A stretch of DNA of 64,000 nucleotides, taken from NCBI GenBank assembly GCA_964019155.1, contig OZ025240.1, positions 32,188,007 to 32,252,006 of the forward strand, given 5' to 3'. Below the pieces are notes generated by a model. It was not told the DNA's origin. It worked only from the letters and a program-made list of their open reading frames with translations, and searched no databases. The position numbers were made by a program, and so were the translations under genes. This document shows, piece by piece, positions 61,653-64,000 of this stretch. The stretch is from Osedax fenrisi (lineage: Eukaryota > Annelida > Polychaeta > Sabellida > Siboglinidae). Numbering within the stretch: the stretch's first letter is position 1; the number at the start of each line of letters is the position of its first letter.

Positions 61653-62858
61653 ATATTAGGTATAGACATATTACTATTACACTATATTGTATATGTGTAA
61701 TAATATAATTAAAAAATTAATAAAAAAATTCTATTTATTTCTATTCTATATGTGAATATATATTTTAAAATTATATAATATTATAAGTGAAAATAATTGA
61801 ACATTTTATATAAGTTCCTGGTTGGGATGAAGTGAATTCACAAAATTAAAATAACAATAACTATAATAATAACGTTTTAAGATACTATTAATTATTTAAA
61901 AAAACTTGCATGACGTTTAGGTACAACTCATGCCCGATATTCTATAACTCGAATTTAAATAATAGATTTTATTATTTTGTATATATAATATATTCTATTT
62001 ATATGAAATAGTTTCCATAAAGGGATTCACAAACCATTTATATATAGTTATCATTTACTACAAATAATTATAACTTATACATTTGAAATACTATAGCTAT
62101 GATATATCAACATGTATATTCGATTAGTAGTAAACCTTAGGTGCATGTAAACAAAGGGTAGTTAAAGTTCCATTAATCAATAGCAACATAGCCAATAAAC
62201 TAGCGCTTTGTCTTGAATCATCGGAAGCGAAATAAGTTGGTAGGAAAGCCATCCATAAGAAACTTGTAGCCAGAACGTGAAGAAATATTAACTTTGATTC
62301 GTTGAAATTGTCAGGGAGTTTTCTTGTTTTTATAGCGTAAACACTATTTTGAAATAAATGTAAAAAGTAAAATATTATTTACAATAACTATTTAGATATA
62401 ATTTTGTATAAACTATACATATACTATAATATAATATTATTTAATAAATTATCTTATTCTAAAATTATAATGCAATGTATGTAATTTATAAATATTATAT
62501 ATAAATATGCAAATAGCATAACATGTATTTTAATTAACATGTAATTTAATAACATGTATTTTAATATAAAACTAATAACTTAAATTAATTGTAATAATAC
62601 AAAAGTATTTACTAGCCTTCCATATATTCTATAATCTTTGTATACTAGTATTACTTATAGATACTTGATTAGAATAAATATGTTTTTGATTTGATTTATA
62701 TTCTATTATGTATACTTACTTATATAAAGGATAGATCCAGATGAGGTATAAGGGAAAATTTATTTATACATATATACACAACCAAGTTCAGATTTAATAT
62801 GTTCATAACTATATCAGTATACTAATATTTTATCTCCGTTGACAAATTACTAGAGCCA

Positions 62859-62906
<48 letters not shown>

Positions 62907-63192
62907 TATATATAACGATCTTTCGCTATCGATAGCGAATATATAGTGCATATTAAAATACGTTATAATATGTACTAATGATAAAATATATGTCATACAT
63001 ATAAAATATATAATAGACTACGATGATATATTACCAGCATAACATAATCAATACGATATTGAAGCCTAGTGGCGGCACGAATGTCTCCAGGGGTAGGTCG
63101 CACATTAACTCCACGAATTTCTCTGTAGGTACGGGCATCCTCAGCCGTGTACGTATCGGTACGAGTAACGTAGTTACGGTTACTATGGTTAC
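61390..63192 (-). CDS. Class C GPCR paralog, 3' end (three exons)
   Basis: Exons 63192-63035 (TM4-5), 62343-62136 (TM6-7) and 61485-61390 (C-tail with stop). Joined phases agree: the first ends TG, completed by T of the second. All three are free of stops. This is the downstream end of a second receptor gene whose earlier exons should lie right of the window; in the other paralog the preceding exon is 1.1 kb further, which here would be just past 64000. The tail is short (31 residues) with no recognisable Homer-binding motif. Confidence 0.87.
61486..62135. other. Intron of the GPCR paralog
   Basis: (AT)n at 61620-61648. No mobile element recognised. Confidence 0.5.
62136..62343 (-). CDS. Paralog exon: TM6-TM7
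   Basis: CVYAIKTRKLPDNFNESKLI, then FLHVLATSFLWMAFLPTYFA, then QSALLLAMLLLINGTLTTLC, then LHAPK. The (V)YAxKTRKLPxNFNExK block, WxAFxPxYF and the closing PK are nearly invariant in class C receptors. Acceptor AAATAG, donor AAG|GTTTAC. Confidence 0.96.
63035..63192 (-). CDS. Paralog exon: TM4-TM5
   Basis: VTIVTVTTLLVPIRTRLRMP, then VPTEKFVELMCDLPLETFV, then PPLGFNIVLIMLC. Acceptor CCCTAG, donor CTG|GTAATA. Same 158-bp length as 5758-5915 and almost the same protein. The longer frame beginning at ATG 63202 is a shadow. Confidence 0.87.
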
Positions 63193-63335
63193 CTAGGGAC
63201 ATGTTATGTTAACTTTAGTATAGGCGATGTAATAGTATAATGGATACTATATAATTATATTTATAGTATATACGCCATTTAAAACTATACTATCCTGCCC
63301 AATAAATCAAACACATGGACCATCAACGTAAAATA

Positions 63336-63520
63336 ACAACGTTCCAATGTTGTATATAATATAGGTCAAATAAACATGTTTTAAAATAATATTTTATTTA
63401 TGCAATATATGTTCCAATTTTGTATATATTATAAGTCAAATAAACACTTTGGATATCATTATTATATTTATTCAATATATGTTCAATTATGTATATTTTA
63501 TAGGTAAAATAAATAAATTG
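63336..63520. repeat. Tandem repeat, ~75-bp unit, about 2.5 copies
   Basis: Units share ATATGTTCCAATTTTGTATA and (A)GGTCAAATAAACA words. Probably within an intron of the GPCR paralog. Confidence 0.7.
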
Positions 63521-63902
63521 GATATTACAACAGCGATATCTATTGTGCAATATTATGTTTTATAAAATATATCTCTTATCAATAATAATTATTATTAATA
63601 TAATTCTGTATCAATATAATTCTATAATATATACATACGCACACATACACACACATACACACATACACACATACACACACATATATATATACTATCGAAT
63701 AGTGTTAATTTACACAATTATTTGTGTTTACTATTTCTGTAATTTATTTCACATCCCACATTGAAGTACTAATGCACTAATGAACTAATTAGTTCATTAG
63801 TTTGGAAATATACATTATTATAATGGAATATATTTATAAGATATAATTATGTAAAACAACTCTTAATAATATGATTATATATATATATATATATATAGTC
63901 AA

Positions 63903-63955
<53 letters not shown>

Positions 63956-64000
63956 TACTTGTTATTAATATATTTTAATTAACATATATTTTAAAATATG
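63521..64000. other. AT-rich sequence with microsatellites
   Basis: (ACAC/ACAT)n at 63638-63682 and (AT)n at 63875-63897 and 63905-63949. ACTAATGAACTAATTAGTTC ATTAGT at 63776-63801 is a perfect 26-bp palindrome. No exon found. Confidence 0.55.

Noticed and set aside
62993..63202. ATG-started 70-codon frames at 63202-62993 and 5925-5713 that look like a conserved small gene pair
   Set aside because: The +1 frame of the same strand encodes the TM4-TM5 exon of the class C receptors with proper splice sites. Differences between copies are mostly silent or conservative in that frame and amino-acid-changing in the ATG frame, so the ATG frame is a shadow.

Overview
The window is about 64 kb of extremely AT-rich eukaryotic DNA, roughly one fifth G+C by eye, full of (AT)n and (TTA)n microsatellites. 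It looks like invertebrate animal DNA. The evidence is multi-exon class C (metabotropic-glutamate type) receptor genes with a nine-cysteine domain, together with CR1-, L2-, RTE- and R2-type non-LTR retrotransposons, a PIF/Harbinger DNA transposon and a tRNA-derived SINE. The species cannot be named from the sequence. No bacterial-type genes, rRNA or CRISPR array were seen.

Host genes. Two class C GPCR paralogs lie in tandem on the minus strand. The downstream copy (29825 down to 5758) was rebuilt from 14 short exons whose splice sites and intron phases agree throughout. It covers the Venus-flytrap ligand-binding domain, the nine-cysteine domain and TM1-TM5. It has two in-frame stops (26750-26752 and 9919-9921), no recognisable TM6-TM7 exon and no first exon, so it is probably a young pseudogene. 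The upstream copy contributes only its 3' end (63192 to 61390: TM4-5, TM6-7 and the tail). These exons are uninterrupted and the rest of the gene should lie past the right edge.

Mobile DNA fills the rest. From left to right: RTE endonuclease (1-735); decayed RT pieces in and around the GPCR introns (1.5-2.1, 4.2-4.4, 8.3-9.3, 12.3-12.9, 17.1-19.6 and 24.2-24.8 kb); a 0.9-kb tail-to-tail inverted pair of retrotransposon 3' ends (13.2-15.1 kb); SINEs (15.1-15.4 and 25.8-26.0 kb); a CR1-like element (30.36-33.74 kb, +); an L2-like element (34.2-36.2 kb, -); a tandem array carrying a GCAACGCCGGGT motif (36.55-37.6 kb); another CR1-like element with ORF1 and ORF2 (37.6-41.1 kb, -); an RTE fragment (41.4-42.06 kb); a head-to-tail pair of one retrotransposon family (43.7-52.2 kb) whose first copy is split by a Harbinger element with a clean TAA target duplication; a longer L2-like element with a PHD-finger ORF1 (52.8-56.9 kb, -); and a degenerate R2-clade element outside rDNA (57.8-60.8 kb, +).

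Nothing here forms an operon or pathway. The window is a receptor-gene cluster being eroded by retrotransposons, with microsatellites often forming the junctions between elements.
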